DNA of 45,430 bases, taken from positions 1 to 45,430 of the forward strand of contig CALAQW010000196.1 of NCBI GenBank assembly GCA_937888955.1, written 5' to 3'. Each line of letters begins with the position of its first letter. The stretch's first letter is position 1. Below are positions 27,703 to 37,668 of this stretch, piece after piece. Position numbers and translations under genes: made by a program. This stretch comes from an uncultured Alphaproteobacteria bacterium. Lineage in GTDB: Bacteria; Pseudomonadota; Alphaproteobacteria; UBA11222. The notes beneath the pieces were generated by a model. It made no database searches, was not told the DNA's origin, and saw nothing but the letters and a program-made list of their open reading frames with translations.

Positions 27703-28729
27703 ATCGTTCCTGATAGCGGCGCACGAACCGCAAAGCTGTCACATTCAATGCCAGGGTAATGACAAACAAGGTCAGGCCCAGCGCGAAGGCGGCAAGGGTT
27801 TTGGGCGTGTCGAATTCCTGGTCGCCGGTCAACAGCCCGACAATCTGGACCGTGATGGTTGTCACCGCCTGCAATGGATTGGCTGTCAGGTTCGCCGCAA
27901 GTCCTGCCGCCATCACCACGATCATGGTTTCCCCGATTGCACGGGAGGTGGCGAGCAACATTGCCGATACGATGCCCGGCAAGGCTGACGGCAATACCAC
28001 CCTGCGGATTGTTTCCGATTGCGTGGCGCCAATGCCATAGGACGCTTCACGCAGTGACATAGGGACTGAAGATATCACATCGTCCGACAGGGAAGAGACG
28101 ATCGGAATGATCATCACCCCCATGATCAGCCCCGCTGCCAGCGCGCTTTCGGAGGCGACATCAAGCCCAATTGCGCCGCCGCCCTCGCGGATGATGGGCG
28201 CGACGATCAATGCGGCGAAAAAGCCGTAAACCACCGTCGGAATGCCGGCCAGAATTTCCAGCAATGGCTTGACGATGCTGTGCACATGGTGGCTGGCATA
28301 TTCGGCCAGATAAATTGCCGATAAAAGCCCGATCGGTCCCGCGATCAACATTGCAATCAGACTGATCAGCGCGGTGCCGGCAAATAACGGTACGGCGCCG
28401 AACGCGCCGGACGAGCCGACCTGATCGGAACGCATCGCGGTTTGCGGGCTCCATTCCAGGCCGAACAGAAATTCGGTAATCGGTACAGCTTCGAAAAAAC
28501 GAATGGATTCAAATAGCAGCGACAGCACAATTCCGACTGTCGTGAGGATCGCAACAAGCGAACTTGCGATAAGTAATACAAGGACGCAGCGTTCCCACAG
28601 GATGCGCGCCCATTTGGGGCGCGCACCGAGGGTTGATTGTCCTGCGCTTGCCTCGTCGGAGGCGAGCACCGGATTACATTGAAAGGTTGGCAAGGGTCTC
28701 TGTCCCTTTTCTGAATTCGGCACGCTCAT
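27695..28729 (-). CDS. pstC: Phosphate ABC transporter permease PstC (start uncertain)
   Basis: LLEILAGIPTVVYGFFAALIVAPIIR; SLREASYGIGATQSETIRRVVLPSALPGIVSAMLLATSRAIGETMIVVMAAG. The ATG at 28729 overlaps pstS by 56 nt; a GTG at 28669 is the alternative. Confidence 0.92.
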   Translation of the reverse strand: MSVPNSEKGQRPLPTFQCNPVLASDEASAGQSTLGARPKWARILWERCVLVLLIASSLVAILTTVGIVLSLLFESIRFFEAVPITEFLFGLEWSPQTAMRSDQVGSSGAFGAVPLFAGTALISLIAMLIAGPIGLLSAIYLAEYASHHVHSIVKPLLEILAGIPTVVYGFFAALIVAPIIREGGGAIGLDVASESALAAGLIMGVMIIPIVSSLSDDVISSVPMSLREASYGIGATQSETIRRVVLPSALPGIVSAMLLATSRAIGETMIVVMAAGLAANLTANPLQAVTTITVQIVGLLTGDQEFDTPKTLAAFALGLTLFVITLALNVTALRFVRRYQERYD

Positions 28730-29717
28730 CTTCCGGCATCGGGATCAGCCCCTTGTCGGTCAGATAGCCTTCCGGGCCCCACGCCTTTTCGCTTGTGAAT
28801 TCGGCCATATATTCCTTGATGCCGGGGACTTTACCGACATGGGCTGCTTTCACATAGAAGTAGAGCGGACGCGAGATCGCGTATGAACCGTCGGCGATCT
28901 TTTCAAATTCCGGCGATGCGCCATTGACCTTGCTGCCCTGGATCATGTCAGCATTCTGGTCAAGGAAGCTGAAGCCGAAGATCCCAAGTGCCTTGGGGTT
29001 GGCATCAAGCTTCTGAACGATCAGATTATCGTTTTCACCGGCTTCGATGTAAGCGCCGTCTTCGCGAACCGTGTGGCACAGCTTCTTGTATGCCTTCTTG
29101 TCCGACTTCTTCATGGCCTTGATCCAGTCGAAGGTCTTGCAACCGCCTTCCATGGCCAGCTCGACAAAGGCGTCACGTGTGCCCGAGGTCGGCGGCGGGC
29201 CCAGCACTTCGATTTCGCTGTCGGGCAAGCTTGGGTTGACGTCCTTCCAGGTCTTGTAGGGATTGGCAATCAGTTTGCCTTCACCATTCGGTACATCCTT
29301 GGCCAGCGCCAGGAAGATGTCCCGAAGGCTCAGTTCAAACTGGTCGGATTTGCGCGAGTTGGCGAGGACGATGCCGTCATAGCCAATTTTGACCTCGACA
29401 ATTTCCTTGACGCCATTCTTGTCGCAAAGCTCGACTTCCGATTTCTTAATGCGGCGCGAAGCATTGGTAATGTCGGGATGGCTTTCGCCGACGCCCGCAC
29501 AAAACAGCTTCAGTCCGCCGCCCGAGCCTGTGCTCTCGACAACCGGGGTTTTAAATTGCGTGCTGCGGCCAAATTCTTCGGCGACCGTTGTTGAAAACGG
29601 AAAAACCGTGGACGATCCGACAATACGAATCTGGTCCCGTGCCTGGGCAGCACCGACGGTTGTGCTGGCAAGGGCGATGCCCGCCAGCGCCATAAGGGTG
29701 AGTTTTTTCTGAACCAT
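28674..29717 (-). CDS. pstS: Phosphate ABC transporter substrate-binding protein
   Basis: Signal peptide; IRIVGSSTVFPFSTTVAEEFG; VVESTGSGGGLKLFCAGVGESHPDITNASRRIKKSE; PTSGTRDAFVELAM. Confidence 0.95.
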   Translation of the reverse strand: MVQKKLTLMALAGIALASTTVGAAQARDQIRIVGSSTVFPFSTTVAEEFGRSTQFKTPVVESTGSGGGLKLFCAGVGESHPDITNASRRIKKSEVELCDKNGVKEIVEVKIGYDGIVLANSRKSDQFELSLRDIFLALAKDVPNGEGKLIANPYKTWKDVNPSLPDSEIEVLGPPPTSGTRDAFVELAMEGGCKTFDWIKAMKKSDKKAYKKLCHTVREDGAYIEAGENDNLIVQKLDANPKALGIFGFSFLDQNADMIQGSKVNGASPEFEKIADGSYAISRPLYFYVKAAHVGKVPGIKEYMAEFTSEKAWGPEGYLTDKGLIPMPEDERAEFRKGTETLANLSM

Positions 29718-29806
29718 TTAAGGAACTGGCTCCTGCTGAATGAAATGTACAGGACGAGACCGTTCCCGTCCTTGGCGGCACCCTAGGTAGCTCCTGAATC
29801 TCTTCT

Positions 29807-29835
29807 ATGACAGTTGTGTTACATTTTTTTTACAG
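29807..29835 (-). promoter_or_regulatory. Pho box array (PhoB operator) upstream of pstS
   Basis: Minus strand reads CTGTAAA-AAAA-ATGTAAC-ACAA-CTGTCAT: three 7-nt half-sites at 11-nt period, matching the CTGTCAT-N4-CTGTCAT layout. Confidence 0.85.
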
Positions 29836-29900
29836 AAATGGCGCGGCCTGCGGCAGGATGCGGCAATTTGCCCGTTTCGGTTTGCCACGAAAGCGGCGCT

Positions 29901-31157
29901 TCAGGGCGCTTTCTGGGGGTCGGCGTAGAGCGGCAGCATGACGGTGAAAACAGTGCCGTTTTCCGCATCGCTTGTCACATTCAGCCGGCCACGATGCCGG
30001 TTGACGATATGTTTGACGATTGCCAGACCAAGACCGGTGCCGCCGACATCGCGCGAGCGTGCCTTGTCGACACGGTAGAAGCGTTCTGTCAGCCGCGGCA
30101 GATGTTCGCGCGGAATCGGCTCGCCGAAATTGCAAACCTCAACCTGAATACCGCGCCCGCCGACATCAGGGATACGCTCGATCTCGTGACAGCGGATGGA
30201 AACCACAGATGCAGGAGTGCAATATTTAACGGCATTATCGACGAGATTACGGAACACCTCGATCAGCTCATCCATCTCCCCACGCACATCCGGCAGGGTC
30301 GCAGGCGCAGTGATCTCGATGCTGACCTGGCGTTTTTCCGCCTGCAATCGCTGCAATTCGGCAATCTCGTTCAGCAACCCCGGTAAAGCGACCCTGCCCA
30401 TCGGACGGATATGCTCGTTCGATTCGACGCGCGAAAGCGACAGCAAATCATCGATGATCCGGGCCATCCTGCGCGCTTCATCTTCCATGATGGTCAAAAA
30501 GCGCTGCCGCGCCTGCGGGTCGTTCTCCGCCGGCCCGCGCAATGTTTCGATAAAACCCGCAAGCGATGTCAGGGGAGAGCGCAATTCATGGCTGACATTG
30601 GCAACGAAGTCGGCGCGCATTTCCTCTGCATTGCGGGCGGCGGTTACATCGAGCAGCACCAGCGCGGCCCTCACGATCTGCGATTCCTGCGTGCTGACCG
30701 ACATTGCATGGCCTTCATAGCGCCGGACGACAGGGACGGAGAGCGTGATCTCGGCGGTGAAATATCCATCGCCCGCCACCGCATGCGCGACCGCGTCAAG
30801 CGCGGCGGGGTGGCGCAGCGTCAAGGTCAGGCTCTTTGCCTCGATGTCATCGCCGAACAATTCCTTCGCCGCCTTGTTCGCTTCGGTCACATTGCTGTCT
30901 TCATCAAACAGCAGTACCGGGGCGGGGAAGGCGTCGAGAATACGGGTCGTCAAGCTGGGAGCATGCCCCGCATTTTCTTCCTTTTTATAGGGCAGGGTCG
31001 TGCGACCCGTCAGCGCATAAGCCAATGCCAGCGGCGATGCCACAAGCAAAGCCGTCAGCCAGCTCAATTCGCCTGCCAGCGCAAGGGCAACACAAATCGC
31101 CAGACTGCCGGCCGCGCCATAGCGCAGCCGGTATTCAGCGGGATTAAAGGAACGCAA
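29901..31157 (-). CDS. phoR: Phosphate regulon sensor histidine kinase PhoR
   Basis: PAS-like region, H box FVANVSHELRSPLTSLAGFIETL, N box FRNLVDNAVKY, G box GGTGLGLAIVKHIVNRHRGRL. TTG start predicted. Confidence 0.92.
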   Translation of the reverse strand: MRSFNPAEYRLRYGAAGSLAICVALALAGELSWLTALLVASPLALAYALTGRTTLPYKKEENAGHAPSLTTRILDAFPAPVLLFDEDSNVTEANKAAKELFGDDIEAKSLTLTLRHPAALDAVAHAVAGDGYFTAEITLSVPVVRRYEGHAMSVSTQESQIVRAALVLLDVTAARNAEEMRADFVANVSHELRSPLTSLAGFIETLRGPAENDPQARQRFLTIMEDEARRMARIIDDLLSLSRVESNEHIRPMGRVALPGLLNEIAELQRLQAEKRQVSIEITAPATLPDVRGEMDELIEVFRNLVDNAVKYCTPASVVSIRCHEIERIPDVGGRGIQVEVCNFGEPIPREHLPRLTERFYRVDKARSRDVGGTGLGLAIVKHIVNRHRGRLNVTSDAENGTVFTVMLPLYADPQKAP

Positions 31158-31218
31158 GACCGATTACCTCCGCACGCCCAAGACTGTGACGCCCGATCTG
31201 GCGTTCACCGGGTTCCGA

Positions 31219-33684
31219 TTAAACGAATATCCCGGCATCCCGCAAGCGCGATACCTCCGCCGCCGGCATGCCGAGCAGTTCAGTGAGTACATAGTCGGTA
31301 TCTTCGCCAAGCATGGGCGCGGCCTTTGACAGCCTGGCGGGCGTGTCGGAAAAAATCGTCGCAGGCCCGTCATAGGGGGTCGGGCCCATCTTGCTGTGGG
31401 GCAAGGTGACGAAAAACTTCCGATGCAGCAATTGCGGATCCTCGTAAAGATCGCTTGGCCGCAAGACGACCGAAGCGGGAACCCCCGCCGCGCGCAATGC
31501 GGATGCCAGCGCGAAGGGGGGCTGACCGGCGCAGAACTGCGTCAGCGCCGCATTGATGTCGTCCTTCACGGCAAGCCGCGCGGCCAGGCTGGCGAAACGG
31601 TCATCGGCAAAGGCCGACAGCCCGGCGGCCTTGCAGAGCGCGCGCCATTCGGTTTCATTGCTTACCGAAATGGCGACATAGCGTTCAATGCCAGCGGTTC
31701 GGTAAACTCCGTGCGGGCATTCCGACTGGGAATCATGCCCCCCCGCCGGTGCAATCCGGCCATTTACCGTATAATCGAGCAGCAGCGGCTCAAGGAAATG
31801 CACACCGGCTTCGACCTGCGACAGATCGATATGCTGGCCCTTGCCGCTGCGGGCGCGTTCGAAAATTGCCGCAGCAATACACAGCGCGCCGAACCGCGGT
31901 GCAATCATATCGGTATAGGCGCCATAAGGTCCTGCCGGCGGCCGGTCGGGCCAACCGGTAATACTGTGTAGTCCCGCGAGTGCCGCGCCCTGATTGCCGA
32001 AGCCGCCAAAACTGCGTTCGGGTCCGGTCTGGCCGCGCAGGCAGGTGCTGAGCCGGATAAGGTCGGGATGGTCGCGGCTGACTTCATCCCATCCAAGGCC
32101 GAACTTGTCCATGGTGCCCGGGGTGAAGCTTTCCAGCGTGACATCGCACCAGTCGATCATCTGGCGTGCGATCTGGCGGCCTTCCGCAGTTGACATATCC
32201 AGCGCCAGACCCAGTTTCGAACTATTGAAATTTGCGATGAACTGACTGTTGTTAATGTCCGGCACGCGCCGTTTGAAAGGGGGCGCCATGCGCAGCACGT
32301 CGGGCCGTTTGGACGATTCGATCCGCACGACGGTCGCGCCATGATCGGCCAGGAATTTGCTGATGATCGGGCCAACCCCGACCCAGGCGAAATCGGCGAC
32401 TTTCAGTCCCTTGAAGGGTTGTGGATCGCCATCGATCTTGATCGGGTCGATCATGGCGGGGCGGTGCGCGGCGGGTGTCGCCGCGCTGCGCGCGGCAGAC
32501 AGCGTGGGCGCGGGCGCGTCATTGCCCACATTGTTGCGTGAAAAGCGCGCGAACGGGCCCGCATGGGTGCGTCCGCCAATCCTGACCCAGAAGTCGCGGG
32601 CCTGGAATTGCACGTCCTCCAGCAGATCGGCGGTACTGGCGATCGGCACATTCAGCAACCCGTGCGAATTGGCGCGGGCGATGATTTCACGTTTGGTTTT
32701 GGTTCCCAGAAACGCGATGCCAAGCTGTGTCGCCTCGTTCACCTGGGCAATCGTGATCTTGTTTGCCTTCCATTCCCTGGCCCATTCATTCCACTCTATT
32801 TGGGGGATGTGATCAGGCAGCGGGCCTTCTTCCTCGATCCGCCAATAGACCACCTCGCCCAGGGCGCGGGCGGTGGGGCCCACCGTCCCCATCAAATTCG
32901 TGACATACCCATCGGCGCATTTGAGGATTCCCGGTGTTTCGAGGCCGGGCACCCGTGGCGGCTCGGGCAACGGCCGTTCAGGCCCGGTGCCGGGGACATC
33001 GCGCCCCTCATTGGGGGGAAAGCCGGTCGCGTTCATCAGACACCAGACCATGCAGGCCTGCATGGATACATCGAGATGCTGCCCTGCGCCGGTCCTGTCG
33101 CGCGCATTCAGCGCGATGACCGCATCGGCTGCCGCCTGGACGCCGGCATGATAGGCCGCTTGCGGAAAGCTGATCGGTACCGGCGGGCGGTCGCCATCCC
33201 CTTGCAGACCAAGCAAGCCGCCGGCTGCTTCGAGTGTCAGGCTTGTTGCCGGGTCGCGGGCTGCGGGCCCGTCCTGTCCGAACGGCGTAACCGATACATA
33301 GACGAGTGTCGGGTTGCGCTTGTGCAGCTCGGCATAGCCCAGGCCGAATTCCGCGAGATAACCCGGATCGAAACTTTCGATGAGGATATCGGCGCCTGAG
33401 ATCAGCTCAAGCAGCCGGTCGCGGTCGTCCGGTGACTGCAAATCCAGTGTCATGCATTGTTTGCCCCGCCCCATTGCGGCCCAGTAAAGCGACGCGTCGG
33501 GGTCATTTTCGCGGCCTTGCTCGAATGGTGGCAGGAAGCGTGCCGCGCTGCCTTCGGGCGGTTCGACCTTGATCACTTCCGCTCCCAGATCGGCAAGTAC
33601 CCGGCCGGCCATCTCCGCCCTTGCATTCGCAAGATCGATTACGCGGACCCCATTCAACGCGCCAGTTTGTTTTCCGTCAGACAT
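31219..33684 (-). CDS. Double-length CaiB/BaiF-type CoA-transferase (family III)
   Basis: 821 aa with two CoA-transferase III domains: N-half [32 protein letters not shown]-half LKVADFAWVGVGPIISKFLADHGATVVRIES. Confidence 0.9.
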   Translation of the reverse strand: MSDGKQTGALNGVRVIDLANARAEMAGRVLADLGAEVIKVEPPEGSAARFLPPFEQGRENDPDASLYWAAMGRGKQCMTLDLQSPDDRDRLLELISGADILIESFDPGYLAEFGLGYAELHKRNPTLVYVSVTPFGQDGPAARDPATSLTLEAAGGLLGLQGDGDRPPVPISFPQAAYHAGVQAAADAVIALNARDRTGAGQHLDVSMQACMVWCLMNATGFPPNEGRDVPGTGPERPLPEPPRVPGLETPGILKCADGYVTNLMGTVGPTARALGEVVYWRIEEEGPLPDHIPQIEWNEWAREWKANKITIAQVNEATQLGIAFLGTKTKREIIARANSHGLLNVPIASTADLLEDVQFQARDFWVRIGGRTHAGPFARFSRNNVGNDAPAPTLSAARSAATPAAHRPAMIDPIKIDGDPQPFKGLKVADFAWVGVGPIISKFLADHGATVVRIESSKRPDVLRMAPPFKRRVPDINNSQFIANFNSSKLGLALDMSTAEGRQIARQMIDWCDVTLESFTPGTMDKFGLGWDEVSRDHPDLIRLSTCLRGQTGPERSFGGFGNQGAALAGLHSITGWPDRPPAGPYGAYTDMIAPRFGALCIAAAIFERARSGKGQHIDLSQVEAGVHFLEPLLLDYTVNGRIAPAGGHDSQSECPHGVYRTAGIERYVAISVSNETEWRALCKAAGLSAFADDRFASLAARLAVKDDINAALTQFCAGQPPFALASALRAAGVPASVVLRPSDLYEDPQLLHRKFFVTLPHSKMGPTPYDGPATIFSDTPARLSKAAPMLGEDTDYVLTELLGMPAAEVSRLRDAGIFV

Positions 33685-33898
33685 AGTCGTTCCCCGGGCT
33701 GATGCCAGGAAGGTTGCGCCTTCCCGGAATTATTCTTGTTCATCGATTGTTACTCTAGCATGCGGCCCGCGCAAGGCAATTGGCGCGCATCGCTGGCAAT
33801 GCTGGTTCTTCTGCCAAGCCTGACCTATGCTGTGCAGGCGCGATGATCCGGTGTGGCCGGGCTTGCCGGGATTGTCCGGCGCGCCGGCGGGAGGAAAT

Positions 33899-34855
33899 AT
33901 GAACGACTTTGTCGAACCCCATTTCGTCGAAACGAATGGTATTCGGATGGCCGTGTATGAACAGGGGCAGGGCATACCCGTCATCCTGTGTCATGGCTGG
34001 CCGGAGCTTGCCTATTCCTGGCGGCATCAATTGCCTGCGCTGGCGGCCGCCGGATTTCGGGCAATTGCGCCCGATCAGCGCGGTTATGGTGAAACCGATG
34101 CCCCGCCGGCGATTACCGATTATGACATTCATCATCTGACGGGCGATCTTGTCGGTCTGCTGGATGCGCTGGGTATCGAGAAGGCGGTTTTTTGCGGTCA
34201 TGACTGGGGCGGCATCGTCGTCTGGCAGCTGCCGTTGCTGCATCCGGACCGGGTGGCCGGGGTGATCGGGCTGAATACGCCGTTTCTGCCACACGGGCCG
34301 ATTGACCCGATCGCCGGATTTCGGGCCGCGTTCGGCGAAGATATGTATATTGTCTGGTTTCAGGAGCCCGGTGTCGCTGAAGCGGTGCTCGATCCGCAGC
34401 CTGAAAAGCTGCTCAGCCTGCTGATGCGTCGGTCGGGCATGCGTTTGGATGAATATGATGCGCAGCCCGCCGAGCGGCGCAACTTTGCGATCAAGGATAT
34501 GCTCAAGGCGGATCTTGCCATGCTGTCTGGTGAGCCGTTGCTTGACGATGCTGAACTTGCGGTCTTTGCAAATGCGTTCCGGCGCACCGGATTTCGCGGC
34601 GGCATCAACTGGTATCGCAACTTTTCACGCAACTGGGAGCTAACCGCAGAGCTGACCGAGCGGATCGATGTGCCTTGCCTGATGGTCATGGCGGAAAATG
34701 ACGCGGTGTTGCGGCCGGCCATGGCGGACGGCATGGAGCAATATTGCCCGCAACTTGAAAAACATCTGGTGCGCAATTGCGGTCACTGGACCCAGCAGGA
34801 ACATCCCGAAGAGGTCAATCGTGTAATTATCGATTGGTTGAAGCGGCATTTCTGA
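33899..34855 (+). CDS. Alpha/beta hydrolase, epoxide-hydrolase-like
   Basis: VILCHGWPELAYSWRHQLPALAAAGFRAIAPDQRGYGETDAP; nucleophile FCGHDWGGIVVWQL; NCGHWTQQEHPEEVN. Confidence 0.93.
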   Translation: MNDFVEPHFVETNGIRMAVYEQGQGIPVILCHGWPELAYSWRHQLPALAAAGFRAIAPDQRGYGETDAPPAITDYDIHHLTGDLVGLLDALGIEKAVFCGHDWGGIVVWQLPLLHPDRVAGVIGLNTPFLPHGPIDPIAGFRAAFGEDMYIVWFQEPGVAEAVLDPQPEKLLSLLMRRSGMRLDEYDAQPAERRNFAIKDMLKADLAMLSGEPLLDDAELAVFANAFRRTGFRGGINWYRNFSRNWELTAELTERIDVPCLMVMAENDAVLRPAMADGMEQYCPQLEKHLVRNCGHWTQQEHPEEVNRVIIDWLKRHF

Positions 34856-34893
34856 TCGGGTTTGCCGTTCTTGCCGAAACAGCGTGCCGAGGT

Positions 34894-35301
34894 ATGCGCA
34901 TGAGTGGACATGAAGCCGTATTGTTTGCCAATGACATATTCTATCAGGCATTCGCGACCCGCGATCTTGAGGCGTTGCGCGAATTGTGGGCGGCTGAGCC
35001 GGTTGTGACCTGCATCCATCCGGGATGGGGACCGATTTTCGGCCGCACGGCCGTGCTGGAAAGCTTTCATGCCATTTTCAATGGACCCAACCCGCCTGAT
35101 GTGCGCTGTCAGGCGGCGCGGGCGGTATTGCGTGGCGATACGGCTTATGTGCTGTGCTACGAGCATATTGACGGGCAGTTTCTGGTCGCCACCAACATCT
35201 TCACCCGGTCTGAAAATCAATGGCGAATGATCCACCATCAGGCCGGACCAACGGCGACGGCACCTGAGGTGACTGAAGAAACGCCGCATGCAATTAACTG
35301 A
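34894..35301 (+). CDS. NTF2/SnoaL-like family protein
   Basis: ANDIFYQAFATRDLEALRELWAAEPVVTCIHPGWGPIFGRTAVLESF...FTRSENQWRMIHHQAGP. Start 34894 or 34900. Confidence 0.88.
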   Translation: MRMSGHEAVLFANDIFYQAFATRDLEALRELWAAEPVVTCIHPGWGPIFGRTAVLESFHAIFNGPNPPDVRCQAARAVLRGDTAYVLCYEHIDGQFLVATNIFTRSENQWRMIHHQAGPTATAPEVTEETPHAIN

Positions 35302-35609
35302 CATTTCGTCGGTCATTTTAGCTGTGGCTTGATTTTACGCGCCATATGAACAATTTTGTCTGCGCTGACGGTTGGCTTTATCCGCGCACTAAATCGGGTA
35401 AGTTACCGTTTTACAGGGTAAATCCGCCGCAAGAGCTGATCGGGAAATGGGGGTTTCCTGTTGTTGCTGCTGGTCGGGCCGATATATTCGGCTGTTAATC
35501 AGGCTGAATCGCTGGTGCGTATCGGCCTGTCTGGCGGCATTGAACAAATAGGCGATGGCGAACGAATGGAGCTTTGGGTGATCCGTTTTAGAGTGTGTGG
35601 TGAGGCGCT

Positions 35610-36962
35610 ATGAACGAACAGGTGGTATCACCCCTGTCGCAGCCCGACATGACCCCCTTGCCCGATGGCGCCGCGGCGCGGGCAGTCGGCATTGACGCCA
35701 CCATGCAGGCGAAGCTTACGGCGCGTCCGCTGCGGATTCTGCTGCCGAGCTATCGCAGCCATCCCCATACCGGCGGGCAGGGCGTTTATATCCGGCATCT
35801 CAGCAAGAGCCTGGTGGATCTCGGTCATCATGTGGATGTCATTTCCGGGCCGCCATATCCCGAGCTTGATCCCCGGGTGGGACTGATCAAGCTGCCTTCC
35901 CTGGACCTTTACGCACAACCAAAACCCTTGCTTGGTTTCCCGCGCGCGCAATGGGGCAGTGCGGTCAACTGGATCGAATATCTCAGCTTCGCTTCCGGCG
36001 GATTTCCCGAGCCGCTGACCTTCGGTCGCAGGCTGGTCGACTATCTGCGGCAAACCCGCGCGTCCTACGATATCATTCACGATAATCAGACCCTGTGTAC
36101 CGGATTGCTGGAACTGCGCGATATGGGGTATCGGGTGATCAGCACGATCCATCACCCGATCACCAAGGATCGTGCCCTTGCCATCGCGGCACAGAAAAAC
36201 CCCTGGTACAAGTTCCTGGTCTGGCGCTGGCACTTTTTCCTCAATATGCAGCAGCGGGTGGCGCGCGCATTGGATGATATCGTTGTGGTATCGCAATCCA
36301 CCTATCGCGATTTGATCGATGAATTCGGCCTGCGGCCCGCGCAGATGGAAGTCATTCTGGAGGGGATCGAGACTGAAAAATTCCATCCCCTGTCCGATGT
36401 CGCGCGCAAGCCGAACCGTCTGATGGCGACCGCCAGCGCCGATGTCGCGCTGAAGGGGCTTGTCTATCTAATTCGGGCCTATGCGCGGCTGCTGCCGGAA
36501 TTCCCCGATCTTGAGCTGGTTGTTGTCGGCAGCCTGCGCAAGGGGCCGACGGATGACCTTCTGCAGCAGCTTGGTATCAAGGACCGGGTGCGGTTTGTCT
36601 CGGGCATTACCGATGCGGACATCAACAAACTTTATGCCGAAGCGACGGTTGCGGTCAGCCCGTCGCTTTATGAAGGATTTGGCTTCCCGGCCGGTGAGGC
36701 GATGGCGGCCGGCGTGCCGCTTGTCGCGACGACCGGCGGGGCATTGCCCGAAGTGGTCGGCGATGCGGGGGTTCTGGTTCCACCGGGGGATGCCGCGGCG
36801 CTGGCGGACGGGATTGCCGCGCTGTTGCGCGATCCGGCGCGGCGCGCGCATTTGTCGGAAGCAGGGCGCGCGCGGGTCCTGCGGGAATTCCAATGGTCCC
36901 GGGTCGGTGTGGAGCTGACAAAATACTACTACGCCAGATTGGATCAGCATGCGGACAATTAA
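35610..36962 (+). CDS. Glycosyltransferase family 4 protein
   Basis: HTGGQGVYIRHLSKSLVDLGHHVDVISGP; VAVSPSLYEGFGFPAGEAMAAGVPLVATTGGALPEVVGDAGVLVPPGD (EX7E motif). Confidence 0.93.
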   Translation: MNEQVVSPLSQPDMTPLPDGAAARAVGIDATMQAKLTARPLRILLPSYRSHPHTGGQGVYIRHLSKSLVDLGHHVDVISGPPYPELDPRVGLIKLPSLDLYAQPKPLLGFPRAQWGSAVNWIEYLSFASGGFPEPLTFGRRLVDYLRQTRASYDIIHDNQTLCTGLLELRDMGYRVISTIHHPITKDRALAIAAQKNPWYKFLVWRWHFFLNMQQRVARALDDIVVVSQSTYRDLIDEFGLRPAQMEVILEGIETEKFHPLSDVARKPNRLMATASADVALKGLVYLIRAYARLLPEFPDLELVVVGSLRKGPTDDLLQQLGIKDRVRFVSGITDADINKLYAEATVAVSPSLYEGFGFPAGEAMAAGVPLVATTGGALPEVVGDAGVLVPPGDAAALADGIAALLRDPARRAHLSEAGRARVLREFQWSRVGVELTKYYYARLDQHADN

Positions 36963-37665
36963 GATTGAAACATTGCCGTTGCGCGATGGTGACAGGGTGC
37001 TTGATCTGGGCTGCGGCCATGGCCGGCATATGCATGCGTTATACTATGCGAAACGGTTGCATGCGGTCGGTGTCGATCTCGGGTTCGAGGATCTGAAGAT
37101 CACGCGCAAGGGGTTCGAGGATAATCCCGACCTGGAAGAAAATTCGCGCCGCACATACAGTCTCGTGCAGGCGGATGCGGGGATATTGCCGTTTCCGGAT
37201 GCGACGTTCGATACGATTGTCTGTTCCGAGGTGCTTGAGCATATACCCGATTATGAAACGGTGCTGGAGCAGATATTCCGTGTGCTGAAGCCGGGCGGAA
37301 CCCTGGCTGTCAGCGTGCCGCGCAGCTGGCCTGAATGGATCTGCTGGAAGTTGAGCCCTGAAGGTTATGCCAATGATCCCGGCGGCCATGTGCGGATCTT
37401 CAATGCTGCCGAACTCAGATGTCAGATCGAGCGTCGCGGCTTGCGGTTTTTGCGAAAACATTGGGCGCACGGGCTGCATTCGCCTTATTGGTGGCTGCAA
37501 TGCCTGAACTGGGAAAAGCGTGACCGTTCGCGGGCGGTGAAAGCCTATCACCGTTTTCTGGTCTGGGATATCACCAGGCAGCCGCTTGTGACGCGTCTTC
37601 TTGAGGCCATCAGCAGTCCGGTCATGGGAAAAAGCGTCGTCATGTATTTTGTGCGAGAGGGGTAA
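36949..37665 (+). CDS. Class I SAM-dependent methyltransferase
   Basis: RVLDLGCGHGRHMHAL; FDTIVCSEVLEHIPDYETVLEQIFRVLKPGGTLAVSVPR. ATG overlaps the GT4 stop by 14 nt. Confidence 0.92.
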   Translation: MRTIKIETLPLRDGDRVLDLGCGHGRHMHALYYAKRLHAVGVDLGFEDLKITRKGFEDNPDLEENSRRTYSLVQADAGILPFPDATFDTIVCSEVLEHIPDYETVLEQIFRVLKPGGTLAVSVPRSWPEWICWKLSPEGYANDPGGHVRIFNAAELRCQIERRGLRFLRKHWAHGLHSPYWWLQCLNWEKRDRSRAVKAYHRFLVWDITRQPLVTRLLEAISSPVMGKSVVMYFVREG

Positions 37666-37668
37666 GGG

